From Leucobacter komagatae (GTDB taxonomy: Bacteria; Actinomycetota; Actinomycetes; Actinomycetales; Microbacteriaceae): 64,000 nt of DNA. Numbering within the stretch: position 1 is the first letter of the stretch; each line of letters starts with the position of its first letter. The position numbers and the translations under genes were made by a program. The notes beneath the pieces are model-generated. The model had not been told where the DNA came from. It did not search any database and worked only from the letters and a program-made list of their open reading frames with translations. Location: positions 186,001 through 250,000 of the forward strand of contig NZ_JXSQ01000001.1 of NCBI RefSeq assembly GCF_000834055.1. The letters are read 5' to 3'. Positions 1-9,201 of this stretch are shown here, piece after piece.

Positions 1-192
1 AAGCGGGTCGCAGCTGGCGAGCTCGGCTTCGGTAGCCCCGCGCAGGAGGAGCGCGATCACCCGCTGCTCTGCAGCCGACGGTGCAGCCACTCGGGCGATC
101 GCGCGCTCGAATCCCACGCGCAGTGTCGTCGGAGACTCCCACACAAGGGGCTTGCTCGGATCAAGTTGAGACGTCGTCGCTGAGATGCTCAT
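1..192 (-). CDS. ThiF/cyclodehydratase-like protein, N-terminal part (cut by window edge)
   Basis: An open frame starts at an ATG at 192 and runs off the left edge, giving the first 64 residues. The beginning, with LDPSKPLVWESPTTLRVGF, resembles the N-terminus of actinobacterial ThiF-like or bacteriocin-cyclodehydratase-like proteins, which open with a DPxxPLVWRxPxxLQFG pattern and are often found next to the DUF2342 metalloprotease. That match is from memory of the family. The gene lies downstream of the metalloprotease on the same strand with about 95 bases between them. The catalytic part is outside the window, so only the family guess can be made. Confidence 0.5.
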   Translation of the reverse strand, partial: MSISATTSQLDPSKPLVWESPTTLRVGFERAIARVAAPSAAEQRVIALLLRGATEAELASCDPL

Positions 193-287
193 GTGAGCAG
201 TCTGCGCCCCTGGCGCGACGCAGCGGCGTTGTCCACACCCCGCCGCAGCCGAGAGTGGCGCGCAGCAGGGTGTGGGGAAACCGCAAG

Positions 288-1736
288 CTATGCCTGTGGC
301 GGGCCCGCTTGGCCGTCGGGATCGGCGTCAGGCGCCGCGTCGCGTGAGCCGCTGCTGTCGCCACCCGAAGCGTCTTCGGCGCCGGGCAGCGCGTCGCTCA
401 GTAGCTTCTTGAGCTCATCGTCGAACGGGTCGGCCGGCGCCGGCTCGTCGCCAAGGAGTCCGATCCGTGAGAGCAACAGATCCGGCGCATCAAGCTCCTC
501 CGCCGTCGGCATAATGTCGGGGTGCGACCACAGGTTATCCCTGGCAGCCTGCCCGCCCCGATCCACAACCGCCCGCCACATTGCTGCGGCCTCTCGAAGT
601 CGTCGCGGACGCAGCTCGAGACCGGCAAGTGCAGCGAACGCGCGTTCGCCTGGCCCGCCAGTCGCTCGGCGGCGGCGAACCATCTCGGCGATGCCGCCGG
701 CGCCGGGGAGCCTGCGCGTCGCGTCTTCGGTAACCGTATCGACCCAGCCCTCGATGAGGGCGAGCAGGGTCTCGAGACGCTCGTGCGCTGCCTCCTGTGA
801 GGGGGTCTTCGGCGGGAACAGTGCGCCGCTTGCGAGGATCTCCTGCAGCTGGTCGGGGCGCGACGGGTCGATCTCACGTGAGACTTCCTCGATGCGTTCC
901 GTATCGATATGGATGCCGCGCGCGTAGTCGGTGATGGCGTTCAGCAGGTGCGAACGGAGCCACTTCGTGTGACGGAACAGTCGCGCATGAGCGAGCTCGC
1001 GCACCGCAAGGTACATCGTGACCGCTTCGAGATCTTGGTCGAGGCCGTCGGCGAACTTAGCAATGCCGCTCGGCAGCAGCGCTCCGCCCTCGTAGCTCGG
1101 GCCAGAGAACAGCGGGATTCCGATGTCGCCAGCCGAGACCACTTCACCCGAGAGCTGACCGACGATCGAGCCGAGCTGCACCGCGAACAGTGCGCCGCCG
1201 ACGCTGCGCAGCATAGGCGTCGCCTGCTGGAGTGCAGCTGCCATCTCCTCGGGCATTTGGCTATTCACCGTGTTCATCAGCGCCTGGGAGACGGACTCAG
1301 CGACTGGTTCGGCGAGGCTGATCCACGTGTCGATCGAGCGCTGCACCCACTCGATGCGGTTGACCGTTCTGGGGGCGTCAGGGATCGGGCCAAGCTCGGT
1401 CGCCTCATCAAGCCACAAGGACGCAACGGGGAACGCCCTGTCGGCGGGTGCCGCGTCAATGTTGCCGTCGCCAGCCGCCGCGTCGAGCGCGGTGCGCCGC
1501 GCGACCGACCAGTCGATCTTGTCGCTCGGGTTCGCCATGGCGCCGCGCAGCGTCGAGAACAGGGCCCCGAGCACAGCGGGGTCGCCTGAGATGCCCGCCG
1601 CTTTTGCGAGCAGGCTCGGATCGAGCTCAGCGTCCTGTTGGCCGCTGAGCATGTTCTGCAGCATGCGCTGCAACTCTTCAAAATTGGGGCCCGAAGATTC
1701 GTTCGGACCTTCTGGCTGTGTATCGTCGCTGCTCAC
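288..1736 (-). CDS. Zinc-dependent metalloprotease, DUF2342 (zincin-like) family
   Basis: A 482-residue protein with a GTG start. It matches the actinobacterial DUF2342/Zincin_2 family: an acidic N-terminus with PNFEELQRMLQNML, then the core YLAVRELAHARLFRHTKWL, the typical family signature in which the usual HExxH zincin motif is replaced by a RExAHARLF pattern. The C-terminal 60 residues are Asp/Pro-rich and probably disordered. The family is widespread in Actinobacteria but its substrate is unknown. It is transcribed divergently from the UPF0182 gene; the 155 bases between them must hold both promoters. Confidence 0.85.
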   Translation of the reverse strand: MSSDDTQPEGPNESSGPNFEELQRMLQNMLSGQQDAELDPSLLAKAAGISGDPAVLGALFSTLRGAMANPSDKIDWSVARRTALDAAAGDGNIDAAPADRAFPVASLWLDEATELGPIPDAPRTVNRIEWVQRSIDTWISLAEPVAESVSQALMNTVNSQMPEEMAAALQQATPMLRSVGGALFAVQLGSIVGQLSGEVVSAGDIGIPLFSGPSYEGGALLPSGIAKFADGLDQDLEAVTMYLAVRELAHARLFRHTKWLRSHLLNAITDYARGIHIDTERIEEVSREIDPSRPDQLQEILASGALFPPKTPSQEAAHERLETLLALIEGWVDTVTEDATRRLPGAGGIAEMVRRRRATGGPGERAFAALAGLELRPRRLREAAAMWRAVVDRGGQAARDNLWSHPDIMPTAEELDAPDLLLSRIGLLGDEPAPADPFDDELKKLLSDALPGAEDASGGDSSGSRDAAPDADPDGQAGPPQA

Positions 1737-1891
1737 GGCGTTCTCCTCATGCCTCGTACGCCTATAACGCTACGGCACGGGAGGTGAGACCCTACCGAGA
1801 GAATCGCGATTCCATTGCGCCGACTGCGAACAGTCGGCCCCGAATTCAGGCTCCCACAAGATATCCAGCAGGTAAACGCTACGATCGTAGG

Positions 1892-4800
1892 GTGACCGAA
1901 CAGACTACTTCTGCCCCCCGATCGCGCCGACTTTCCCCACTCGCAATCACGATTATTCTCGTGGTCGTGCTGATTATCGCGTTCCTCGCGGTCTCGTCAG
2001 TGATGACTGAGGTCCTGTGGTTCAATCAACTCGGGTATCTTCCCGTGTTTGCGACCCAGTGGATAGCGGCAGGCGCGATGTTCATCGTCGGCTTCCTAGC
2101 GATGTCGATTCCGGTGTTCCTCGCGATTGACATTGCCTACCGAAAACGCCCGGTATACGCGCGGCTCACCGCGCAGCTCGACCGCTACCAGGAGGTGGTC
2201 GAACCGTTACGGCGGCTTGTGAAATGGCTGCTTCCCGCCGTCCTCGGCGTATTTGCCGGAATTGCTGCCGCCTCGAGCTGGCGCACCGTCCTGCTCTGGT
2301 GGAACTCAGCACCGACAGGTGAGACGGACGCCCAGTTTGGGTTTGACATCTCGTTCTTCCTCTTCGACCTGCCGCTGTGGCAGTCGATCACCGGCTTCGC
2401 GTCGGCCGTTGTGCTTATTTCGCTGCTCATCGGAGCGGCGACGAGCTACCTGTACGGTGGCATCTCGTTCACGGAGCGCGAGTTCCGTGTATCGAAGTCG
2501 ACGCGCATTCAGACCGCGGTGCTCGCGACGCTCTACCTTGCTATCCAGGCGGTCAGCCTGTGGCTCGACCAGTACGCGACGGTGACGAGCACCGACGGCT
2601 ACGCAACGGGCGCGATGTATTCGAGCGTCCACGCAGCGATCCCCGGCAAGCAGATCCTTGCGGGAATCGCCGCAATCGTTGCCATTCTCTTCCTCATCAC
2701 CGCGGTCACCGGCAAGTGGCGGATTCCCGTCATCGGCACGGCGCTACTCATCGTGTCGAGCCTCGTGCTCGGCGTCGGCTACCCGTGGGCGATTCAGCAG
2801 TTCCGCGTCGTCCCAGACGAGCAGAGCGTTGAGTCCGAGTACATCTCGCGCAACATCGAGGCCACGCGGAAGGCGTACGGCCTCGATAACGTGAAGATCG
2901 AGCGCTACGACGCGGTCACCGATGCTGAGCCAGGCGCGCTGCGCAATGACGCTGTCGCAACCTCGAACATCCGCATTATGGACCCAGAAGTGATCTCGCG
3001 AACCTTCGCGCAGCTCGAGCAGTCCAAGCAGTACTACAAGTTCCCGAAGTCCCTGAACGTCGACCGCTATGAGCTGGACGGCCAGGTCGAGGACACCGTG
3101 TCTGCGATCCGCGACATTGACATCTCCGGTCAGTCCAGCTGGTACAACCGCACGCTTGTCTTCACGCACGGCTATGGCCTGGTCGCCGCGTACGGCAACC
3201 AGCGTTCACCCGGCGGCGAGCCCGTCTTCCTCGAGGGCGGTATCCCGACGAGTGGCCGTCTTGGCGAGTTCCAGCCGCGCGTGTACTTCGGAATGGATTC
3301 GCCCGCCTACTCGATCGTTGGTGGCGAGCGCGACAAGTCGATCGAGCTCGACTTCCCGTCCGACATCGAAAGCACCCCTGAGGCGCCAGCGGCTGAGGAC
3401 GAGAACGCGACCCCAGCCGAAGAAGAAGCAGCTGCGGCAGATGCGGCGGCGGCTGAGGAGGAGACTCCTGCAGAGGACGCGGCAACAGGTGGCGATACCA
3501 CCGAGACCGAGGAAGTGCCTGCCGAGGCCCTCGATCCGGAGGTTGAGGCAGCAGTTGGCGGCCGCGCAAACCTGACAACGTTCGATGGCGATGGCGGCCC
3601 CGCCCTGAATAACATGCTCACGAAGATCATGTTCGCGCTGAAGTTCCAGGACGTGGAGATTCTGCTGTCAGGAGCCGTCGTTGACGGTTCGCAGGTGCTG
3701 TTCGACCGTAACCCGGTTGATCGCGTGCAGAAGGTCGCCCCGTACCTCACGATCGATGCGGCCCCGTACGCGTCGGTCATTGACGGCAAGCTGAAGTGGA
3801 TCATCGACGGCTACACGACCTCGTCGCAGTACCCGTATTCCGAGGTGAGCGACATGAACGCGCTCACCGTGGATGCAGACAACCAGCGCGTGAGCATGGT
3901 GTCGAAGCCGGTGAACTACATCCGCAACTCCGTGAAGGCAACTGTCGACGCCTACGACGGAAGCGTGAACCTCTACGCGTGGGACGCTGAGGATCCGATC
4001 CTCAAGTCGTGGGGCAAGATCTTCCCCGACACGCTGAAGAGCGTTGACGACATGAGCGGCGAGCTGCTCAGCCACGTGCGCTACCCGACGGACATGTTCA
4101 AGGTGCAGCGCGAGGTGCTGAGCAAGTACCACGTCACCGACGCTGGCGCCTTCTACTCGGCCGAGGACGCGTGGCGCACCCCGGATGACCCCGTAGCGAG
4201 CGCAAGCGATAGCGGGGCGAACCCGCCGCAGCCGCCGTACTACCTCACGCTGTCAGCAGGGGTTGGCGTTGAGCCGGCGTACTCGATCTACTCGACCTAC
4301 ATTCCTGACGCGCGTGGCGAGGGGGCGCGAGACATCCTCACCGGATATCTCGCGGCGAACTCGAACGCGGGATCGGAAGCTGGAAAGGTCTCTGAGGACT
4401 ACGGCACGCTGAAGCTGCTGACACTCCCGAAGAGCAACACGATCCCAGCTCCAGGTCAGGTGCAGAACAGCTTCAACACCGACCCGAAGGTATCGACGGA
4501 GCTCAACCTGCTGCGACAGGGTGGCACGCGCGTGATCAGCGGTAACCTGCTGACACTGCCCGTTGGTGGCGGCCTGCTGTATGTGCAGCCGGTCTATCTC
4601 GAGGCATCGTCGGGAACGAAGTTCCCACTGCTGCAGAAGGTGCTTGTCTCCTTCGGTGACGATATCGCCTTCGAAGACACCCTCGACAAGGCTCTCGACG
4701 AGCTCTTCGGTGGCGACTCAGGCGCGAATGCCGGTGACGGCAACGGCGTGGTTGAAGAGACGCCAGAGGGCGAGACCGATCCCGGCGAGACGAAGCCGGA

Positions 4801-4972
4801 CGAGGGATCGAACACTGGTGGCTCGGATGTGCTCAAGAAGGCGCTTCAGGATATGAAGACCGCGATCGACGAGCGCGACGCCGCTATGAAGGAAGGCGAC
4901 CTCTCGAAGTTCGCTGAGGCTGACAAGAAGCTCTCGGAGGCGCTCGAGCGGGCGCTGAAGGCCGGGGCGTAA
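1892..4972 (+). CDS. UPF0182 family membrane protein
   Basis: The protein is about 1026 residues long if it starts at the GTG at 1892 (VTEQTTSAPRSRRLSPLAI). An in-frame ATG at 1718 would add 58 residues but overlaps the divergent metalloprotease gene and encodes no family-like sequence, so the GTG is preferred. The first third holds about seven hydrophobic helices; the rest is a large extracytoplasmic domain with the family's YISRNIEATRKAYGLD segment. An Ala/Glu-rich linker lies near residues 493-553, and the tail is rich in acidic residues and Lys. UPF0182 proteins are universal in Actinobacteria and of unknown function. A strong hairpin follows the stop. Confidence 0.92.
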   Translation: MTEQTTSAPRSRRLSPLAITIILVVVLIIAFLAVSSVMTEVLWFNQLGYLPVFATQWIAAGAMFIVGFLAMSIPVFLAIDIAYRKRPVYARLTAQLDRYQEVVEPLRRLVKWLLPAVLGVFAGIAAASSWRTVLLWWNSAPTGETDAQFGFDISFFLFDLPLWQSITGFASAVVLISLLIGAATSYLYGGISFTEREFRVSKSTRIQTAVLATLYLAIQAVSLWLDQYATVTSTDGYATGAMYSSVHAAIPGKQILAGIAAIVAILFLITAVTGKWRIPVIGTALLIVSSLVLGVGYPWAIQQFRVVPDEQSVESEYISRNIEATRKAYGLDNVKIERYDAVTDAEPGALRNDAVATSNIRIMDPEVISRTFAQLEQSKQYYKFPKSLNVDRYELDGQVEDTVSAIRDIDISGQSSWYNRTLVFTHGYGLVAAYGNQRSPGGEPVFLEGGIPTSGRLGEFQPRVYFGMDSPAYSIVGGERDKSIELDFPSDIESTPEAPAAEDENATPAEEEAAAADAAAAEEETPAEDAATGGDTTETEEVPAEALDPEVEAAVGGRANLTTFDGDGGPALNNMLTKIMFALKFQDVEILLSGAVVDGSQVLFDRNPVDRVQKVAPYLTIDAAPYASVIDGKLKWIIDGYTTSSQYPYSEVSDMNALTVDADNQRVSMVSKPVNYIRNSVKATVDAYDGSVNLYAWDAEDPILKSWGKIFPDTLKSVDDMSGELLSHVRYPTDMFKVQREVLSKYHVTDAGAFYSAEDAWRTPDDPVASASDSGANPPQPPYYLTLSAGVGVEPAYSIYSTYIPDARGEGARDILTGYLAANSNAGSEAGKVSEDYGTLKLLTLPKSNTIPAPGQVQNSFNTDPKVSTELNLLRQGGTRVISGNLLTLPVGGGLLYVQPVYLEASSGTKFPLLQKVLVSFGDDIAFEDTLDKALDELFGGDSGANAGDGNGVVEETPEGETDPGETKPDEGSNTGGSDVLKKALQDMKTAIDERDAAMKEGDLSKFAEADKKLSEALERALKAGA

Positions 4973-4990
4973 TAGCCCGGGTGTAGCGAG

Positions 4991-5037
4991 AAACGGCTGT
5001 GGGCCAGGAGACACTGTCTCCTGGCCCACAGCCGTTT
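4991..5037. terminator. Bidirectional hairpin terminator
   Basis: A perfect 22-bp inverted repeat (arms 4991-5012 and 5016-5037, three-base loop) begins with AAACGGCTGTGGGCC and ends in GCCGTTT. It lies between the convergent UPF0182 and peptide-transporter genes and can serve both. Confidence 0.85.
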
Positions 5038-5054
5038 GTGCGTGGGGCGCGCGA

Positions 5055-6572
5055 CTATCGCGCTGACATTGCGCGGTCGACGACCCGCGAGGCGATGCCG
5101 AGGATGGCGATGAGCGCGAACGAGACGATCGCGACGGTGCCGAAGTACTGCGCCTCGGCGCCCTGCTGGTATGACTGAGAGATCCATCCGGCGAGCGTTG
5201 ACCCGCCAGCCATCGTCAGGAAGTAGAGCGCTGTCATCTGTGAGCTCGCCGCCTTGGGGGCGAGCTCGGCCGTGAAGGAGAGCGCGGACGGCGCAAAGAG
5301 CGACTCGCCGAACGCGAAGCAGAGCATCACGAGGAGTGCGATGGTGAGCGGCATCGTCTTGCCAGCGCCGAGGCCGAACGGCACGATCACCGCTGCTCCA
5401 ACGGCCATTGCGGCGACGCCGACAATGAGCTTGGTTGACGGAACCATCCGCGAGGCCCTGCTGCGGGTCCACAGGAGGGCGAGGAGCGCCGTGATGCCGG
5501 CGACCGCGAGGCTCTCGAGGGTGACAATCAGCGACGGCGGCACGGTGACGGAACCGACCGTGAGGTTGATCTTCGTGTCCGCGAACACGGCGAAGGCGGT
5601 GAAGAGCTGGAAGAGTAGCGTCCAGAACACGAGACTCATGAGGAACACGGGTACGTAGCGGATCACCGAGCGGCGCTCGCTCGCGGTGACCTGCTTGTTG
5701 GTGAGCAGCATGGCGAAGAGTCCGACGGCGGCGACGAGTACGACGAGCGCGACGACGTTGCTGATGTTGTCCGCGCGGACGAGCCCGAGGGAGACGGCGG
5801 CTACGATGACCGCGATGCCTGCGACGGTGACGAGGATCCACCTTGCGCGCGCGTGCGCCGGAAGCGGGTTCGGGACGACGCCCGTGCTTGCGGGGAGCCT
5901 GCGCATGCCGAAGATGTACTGGCCGAGACCGAGAGCCATGCCGGCTGCCGCTGCGCCGAAGGCGACATGGAACCCCCATGATTGGTTGAGCCAGCCGGTG
6001 ACGAGCGGGCCAGCGAAGGCGCCGAGCGTGATGCCCATGTAGTAGATCGAATACCCGGCGTCCCTCCGCGGGCCGCCGTTCGGGTAGAGCTCGCCCACCA
6101 TCATGGTGGTGTTGACCTTCAGGCCGCCAGTGCCGATGACGATGAGGGTGAGCCCGACGACAAGGCCCGCAAGGCCGGGAACTACTGCGAGCATCACGTG
6201 ACCGGCGAGGATGCCGGAACCGCCGACGAGTACGACGTATTTGGGCGCGAGGACGCGGTCTGCGACCCACGCGCCGACGATCTGCGCGATGTAGACGAGT
6301 CCGCCGTATGCGCCTGCGATCCCGAGCGCGACGGTCTGGGGGAGGCCAAGGCCGCCCTCGGCCAGCGAATAGTACAGATAGTAGGCGAGGAGCACCTGCA
6401 GGCCGTAGAAGCTGAAGCGCTCCCACATCTCCACGCCAGAAAGGGTGAGCAGGCCGCTCGGTTTTGCGTCATCGACGACAAGACCGAGGGCGCGTGTCAC
6501 GCCGGTGTGCTGTTGTGGCCCTGACTCGGTGGTGCCTGGCGTTGGGGCTACGGGCGGAAGGGGCTTCGTCAT
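5055..6572 (-). CDS. Proton-dependent oligopeptide transporter (POT/PTR2 family)
   Basis: A 505-residue membrane protein of the major facilitator superfamily that imports di- and tripeptides with protons. The start is the ATG at 6572, preceded by GGAGAG at good spacing; the open frame extends much further upstream but reads into the divergent regulator's promoter and gene. The POT signature ExxERFxxYG is present as EMWERFSFYG near the start of helix 1. About 12-14 hydrophobic helices follow. It is divergent from a FadR-type regulator that precedes a gamma-glutamyltransferase, and a GntR-like palindrome lies between them. Joint control in peptide or glutathione use is inferred. Confidence 0.9.
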   Translation of the reverse strand: MTKPLPPVAPTPGTTESGPQQHTGVTRALGLVVDDAKPSGLLTLSGVEMWERFSFYGLQVLLAYYLYYSLAEGGLGLPQTVALGIAGAYGGLVYIAQIVGAWVADRVLAPKYVVLVGGSGILAGHVMLAVVPGLAGLVVGLTLIVIGTGGLKVNTTMMVGELYPNGGPRRDAGYSIYYMGITLGAFAGPLVTGWLNQSWGFHVAFGAAAAGMALGLGQYIFGMRRLPASTGVVPNPLPAHARARWILVTVAGIAVIVAAVSLGLVRADNISNVVALVVLVAAVGLFAMLLTNKQVTASERRSVIRYVPVFLMSLVFWTLLFQLFTAFAVFADTKINLTVGSVTVPPSLIVTLESLAVAGITALLALLWTRSRASRMVPSTKLIVGVAAMAVGAAVIVPFGLGAGKTMPLTIALLVMLCFAFGESLFAPSALSFTAELAPKAASSQMTALYFLTMAGGSTLAGWISQSYQQGAEAQYFGTVAIVSFALIAILGIASRVVDRAMSAR

Positions 6573-6678
6573 TGACTCTCCATGTGGGCATGCTGGTGAT
6601 GTTCTGGCTGCCTGGCCGGTCGGGCGGCAGCCGGTGGGTAGCGCGGGCGAGGATCTTCGGTGTAAAGTTAATGAACTG

Positions 6679-6691
6679 TTGGTCAGACCAA
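6679..6691. promoter_or_regulatory. Candidate GntR/FadR-type operator
   Basis: TTGGTCAGACCAA is a perfect palindrome about a central A in the 262-bp gap between the POT transporter and the FadR-type regulator. It fits the TGGTnnnACCA operator form typical of FadR-subfamily proteins. AT-rich -10-like sequences (TAAAGT on its left, TATACC on its right) flank it. Control of both divergent units by the regulator at 6835 is inferred. Confidence 0.6.
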
Positions 6692-6834
6692 TTGCTCGAG
6701 CGCTTGGCAAATATACCCTGTCGCGAAGCGCGGCGTCAAAAGAGCAAAAGTGGCCACCCAAACGCGATAGTTTCAGAGGGTTGCCCGCGCGCCGACGGGC
6801 ACGAAGCCGGTAGTTATGCACGAAAGGAGTGGCG

Positions 6835-7590
6835 ATGGATTGGACCTCAATGAAGCCGGCGACGACGCTGTCGCTGCCCGACCGCCTCTCGGTAGATCTC
6901 GAGAGGCTCATCCTTGAGGGTGAGCTCGCGCCGGGGGACAGGCTCCCACCCGAGCGGAGTCTCGCCGAACTCTTCGGTGTGTCTCGAGTCTCCGTTCGGG
7001 AGGCGCTGCGCGAGCTGGAAAACCGCGGACTCATTGATCGCAGGCCAGGACGAGGCACGATCGTGCTCAGCCCGGGTGAACGCTCTGGGATTGCCGAGCG
7101 CATCGGGGAGGCCGTGAACTCCGCTGAGGCTGAGATCCGCGACATCATGGAGCTCCGAGCGATCGTTGAGCCTCCCATCGCCCGCATCACCGCCGGGCGA
7201 GCAACCCCGCGCGACATTGCGCAGCTGCGCGAGCTCGTCGAGGCGATGGAGAAAGACGTCACCTCCGAGCGGTACGCCGATCTTGACCGTGCGTTCCATC
7301 AGTCCATCGCCCAGTACACCCACAATCCGCTGCTTGAGCTCATCAACGAACAGATCGCTCAGCAAATTGCCCCGAGCCGCGGCAGCCGGTACCAGACGCG
7401 CGAGCGCAGGCAAGTCTCCAGCGCAGCGCACAGGCGCATCTTTGAAGCAATCGCTGACGGTGACGGAGACCGCGCAGAGGCCGAAGCGCGCGCCCACGTC
7501 CTCGACATCGCCGAACAGATCTCTATTGCTGACCAGCACGGCGTAGCCGGGCCTGAAGGCATCACTCAGGAAGAACAGGAGACCGCGTAG
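6835..7590 (+). CDS. FadR-subfamily GntR transcriptional regulator
   Basis: A 251-residue regulator. The ATG at 6835 is chosen because AAAGGAG ends five bases before it; a GTG two codons earlier overlaps that ribosome binding site. The N-terminal winged helix-turn-helix has the GntR pattern LAPGDRLPPERSLAELFGVS followed by REALRELENRG (residues about 27-65). The C-terminal all-helical FCD domain has RAIVEPPIARITAGR, then DLDRAFHQSIAQYTHNP with metal- or ligand-binding His residues. Its stop overlaps the start of the gamma-glutamyltransferase by one base, so the two are translationally coupled. The ligand is unknown; amino-acid-like acids are typical for FCD proteins. Confidence 0.9.
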   Translation: MDWTSMKPATTLSLPDRLSVDLERLILEGELAPGDRLPPERSLAELFGVSRVSVREALRELENRGLIDRRPGRGTIVLSPGERSGIAERIGEAVNSAEAEIRDIMELRAIVEPPIARITAGRATPRDIAQLRELVEAMEKDVTSERYADLDRAFHQSIAQYTHNPLLELINEQIAQQIAPSRGSRYQTRERRQVSSAAHRRIFEAIADGDGDRAEAEARAHVLDIAEQISIADQHGVAGPEGITQEEQETA

Positions 7591-9140
7591 TGGGAGCATC
7601 ACCGCTGGGTGCGATCGCAACCTCACACCATCTCGCGACCGAGGCGGGGGCCGCCGTGCTCCGCGCCGGCGGAAACGCGGTCGACGCAGCGATCACCGCG
7701 GCCGCAACGCTCTGCGTTGTCTACCCGAACAATGTGGCGCTCGGCGGTGACCTCGTCGCAATCGTCCGCAGCCCCGACGGCGAGATCAGGTTCCTCAACG
7801 CGACGGGGACGGCACCGGCAGGTCAAAGCCTCGAGGGGCTCCGCGAGGCCCACGGCGATTCGCTCCCGCTTCGCGGCATCGACACGGTCACCGTACCTGG
7901 CGGCATCCGCGGGTGGGAAGCGCTCCATGAGCTTGGGGCGACCCGCAGCTGGGCTGAACACCTGGCCCCGGCGATCGGCTTCGCGAAGGGCGGCTTCCCG
8001 AATTCGCGTTCGGTCGCGCGCGAGCTGCGCGCCGCCGAGCCCGAGTTCTCGAAAGATCCCGGCGCGCGCGACGTCTTCTACCCCGGTGGATCGCCGCTCG
8101 CCGAGGGCGAGACACTCGTGCAACCAGCCCTCGCTCGCTCGCTCGAGCAGCTCGCAGCTGAGGGAGCGGATGCGTTCTACACTGGCGACCTCGCGCGCAG
8201 CTGGGTGGCGGGGCTCGCGAGCCGCGGCTCGAAGATCACTCTCGAGGACACGGCAGCCTATCGCCCGTTCTGGGACGAGCCGATCGAGACCGAGTTCCGT
8301 GGGCTTCGGGTGCTCACCGGGCCGCCGAACACGTCTGGCTTCATGTTTCTGCGCGCGCTCAACGCGATCACCGCTGGCATCGAGGATCCGCTCGGCGCTG
8401 GCGCGGGCGAGCTCGCGCGCGCCTTCTACGAGAGCAATCAGGTGCGCACGCAGCTGCTCTCCGACCCGACATTCGACGGTGCGACCGGTGAGCAGCTCGT
8501 CGCAGCTGTTGCCCCCGAGCGCCCGATTCGCGGCGATGCGAAGGCGAGCGGGGACACGGTCGGATTCTCCGCGGTGAGCGCCGACGGCTGGGCCGTGTCG
8601 TTCATTAACTCGGTGTACTGGGATTTTGGCTCGTACATTCTCGAGCCCGAGACGGGAATCATTTTCCAGAACCGCGGCACATCGTTCTCGCTCGATCCCG
8701 AGTCGCCGAACGCATTCGCCCCCGGCAAGCGCCCACGGCACACGCTCATGCCCGTCATGGTGCTCGAGGGCGATGAGCTGCGCTACGTGCCCGCGACGAT
8801 GGGTGGCGCCGCGCAGCCTCAGGTACACACGCACCTGCTGCAGCGCATGCTCTCCGGTGCCGACCCACAGACCGCGACCCACGCCCCGCGCTGGATGGTC
8901 GAGGAGATCACGGGCGACACGCAGGTGAGCGTTGTCGTCGAGTCCGACGTGTCCGCCGAGGCGCAGGCCGCCATTGCTGCCGCGGGCTTCGCGCTCGTCT
9001 CAGTGCCGGCGCGCGACGAGTCCCTGGGCCACTCGAATGTGGTCAGAGTGGATCGCGCGAGCGACGGCAGCGTCGGGTACACGGCCGCGAGCGATCCACG
9101 CTCCGACGGCTCAGCGATCGTCGTGGCGGGGGCCGGGTAG
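7590..9140 (+). CDS. Gamma-glutamyltransferase family protein
   Basis: A 516-residue N-terminal nucleophile hydrolase. The GTG start overlaps the regulator's stop (TAGTG). The opening SHHLATEAGAAVLRAGGNAVDAA is the usual gamma-glutamyltransferase substrate-side signature. The catalytic Thr that becomes the N-terminus of the small subunit is most likely T323 in SGDTVGFSAVSADGWAVS, equivalent to the GTTH/DTxxFSVVD site of the family. No signal peptide is visible, so it may act in the cytoplasm on glutathione-like or gamma-glutamyl compounds imported by neighbouring transporters. A hairpin follows the stop, before the exporter gene. Confidence 0.88.
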   Translation: MGASPLGAIATSHHLATEAGAAVLRAGGNAVDAAITAAATLCVVYPNNVALGGDLVAIVRSPDGEIRFLNATGTAPAGQSLEGLREAHGDSLPLRGIDTVTVPGGIRGWEALHELGATRSWAEHLAPAIGFAKGGFPNSRSVARELRAAEPEFSKDPGARDVFYPGGSPLAEGETLVQPALARSLEQLAAEGADAFYTGDLARSWVAGLASRGSKITLEDTAAYRPFWDEPIETEFRGLRVLTGPPNTSGFMFLRALNAITAGIEDPLGAGAGELARAFYESNQVRTQLLSDPTFDGATGEQLVAAVAPERPIRGDAKASGDTVGFSAVSADGWAVSFINSVYWDFGSYILEPETGIIFQNRGTSFSLDPESPNAFAPGKRPRHTLMPVMVLEGDELRYVPATMGGAAQPQVHTHLLQRMLSGADPQTATHAPRWMVEEITGDTQVSVVVESDVSAEAQAAIAAAGFALVSVPARDESLGHSNVVRVDRASDGSVGYTAASDPRSDGSAIVVAGAG

Positions 9141-9170
9141 GGGAGCGGCGGATCGTAGGATCCGCTCCCC
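9141..9170 (+). terminator. Hairpin after the gamma-glutamyltransferase gene
   Basis: GGGAGCGG...GGATC is complemented by GATCC...GCTCCCC with a short bulge and a GTAG-type loop. No T-run follows, so it may attenuate rather than end transcription into the TauE gene 32 bases on. Confidence 0.5.
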
Positions 9171-9201
9171 GCACCGATCGCACACGCACAGAAAGCAACG
9201 C

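Noticed and set aside
1718..1891. N-terminal extension of UPF0182 from an upstream ATG
   Set aside because: It would overlap the divergent metalloprotease start and adds 58 residues with no membrane or family character; the GTG at 1892 fits the family start.
4846..6426. 526-codon minus-strand open frame overlapping the POT transporter
   Set aside because: It is in a different frame from the clearly homologous transporter and encodes an Arg/His-rich sequence typical of GC-rich shadow frames.
7623..8882. 419-codon minus-strand open frame opposite the gamma-glutamyltransferase
   Set aside because: The plus-strand protein has a complete family signature; the antisense product is Arg-rich and unlike any family.
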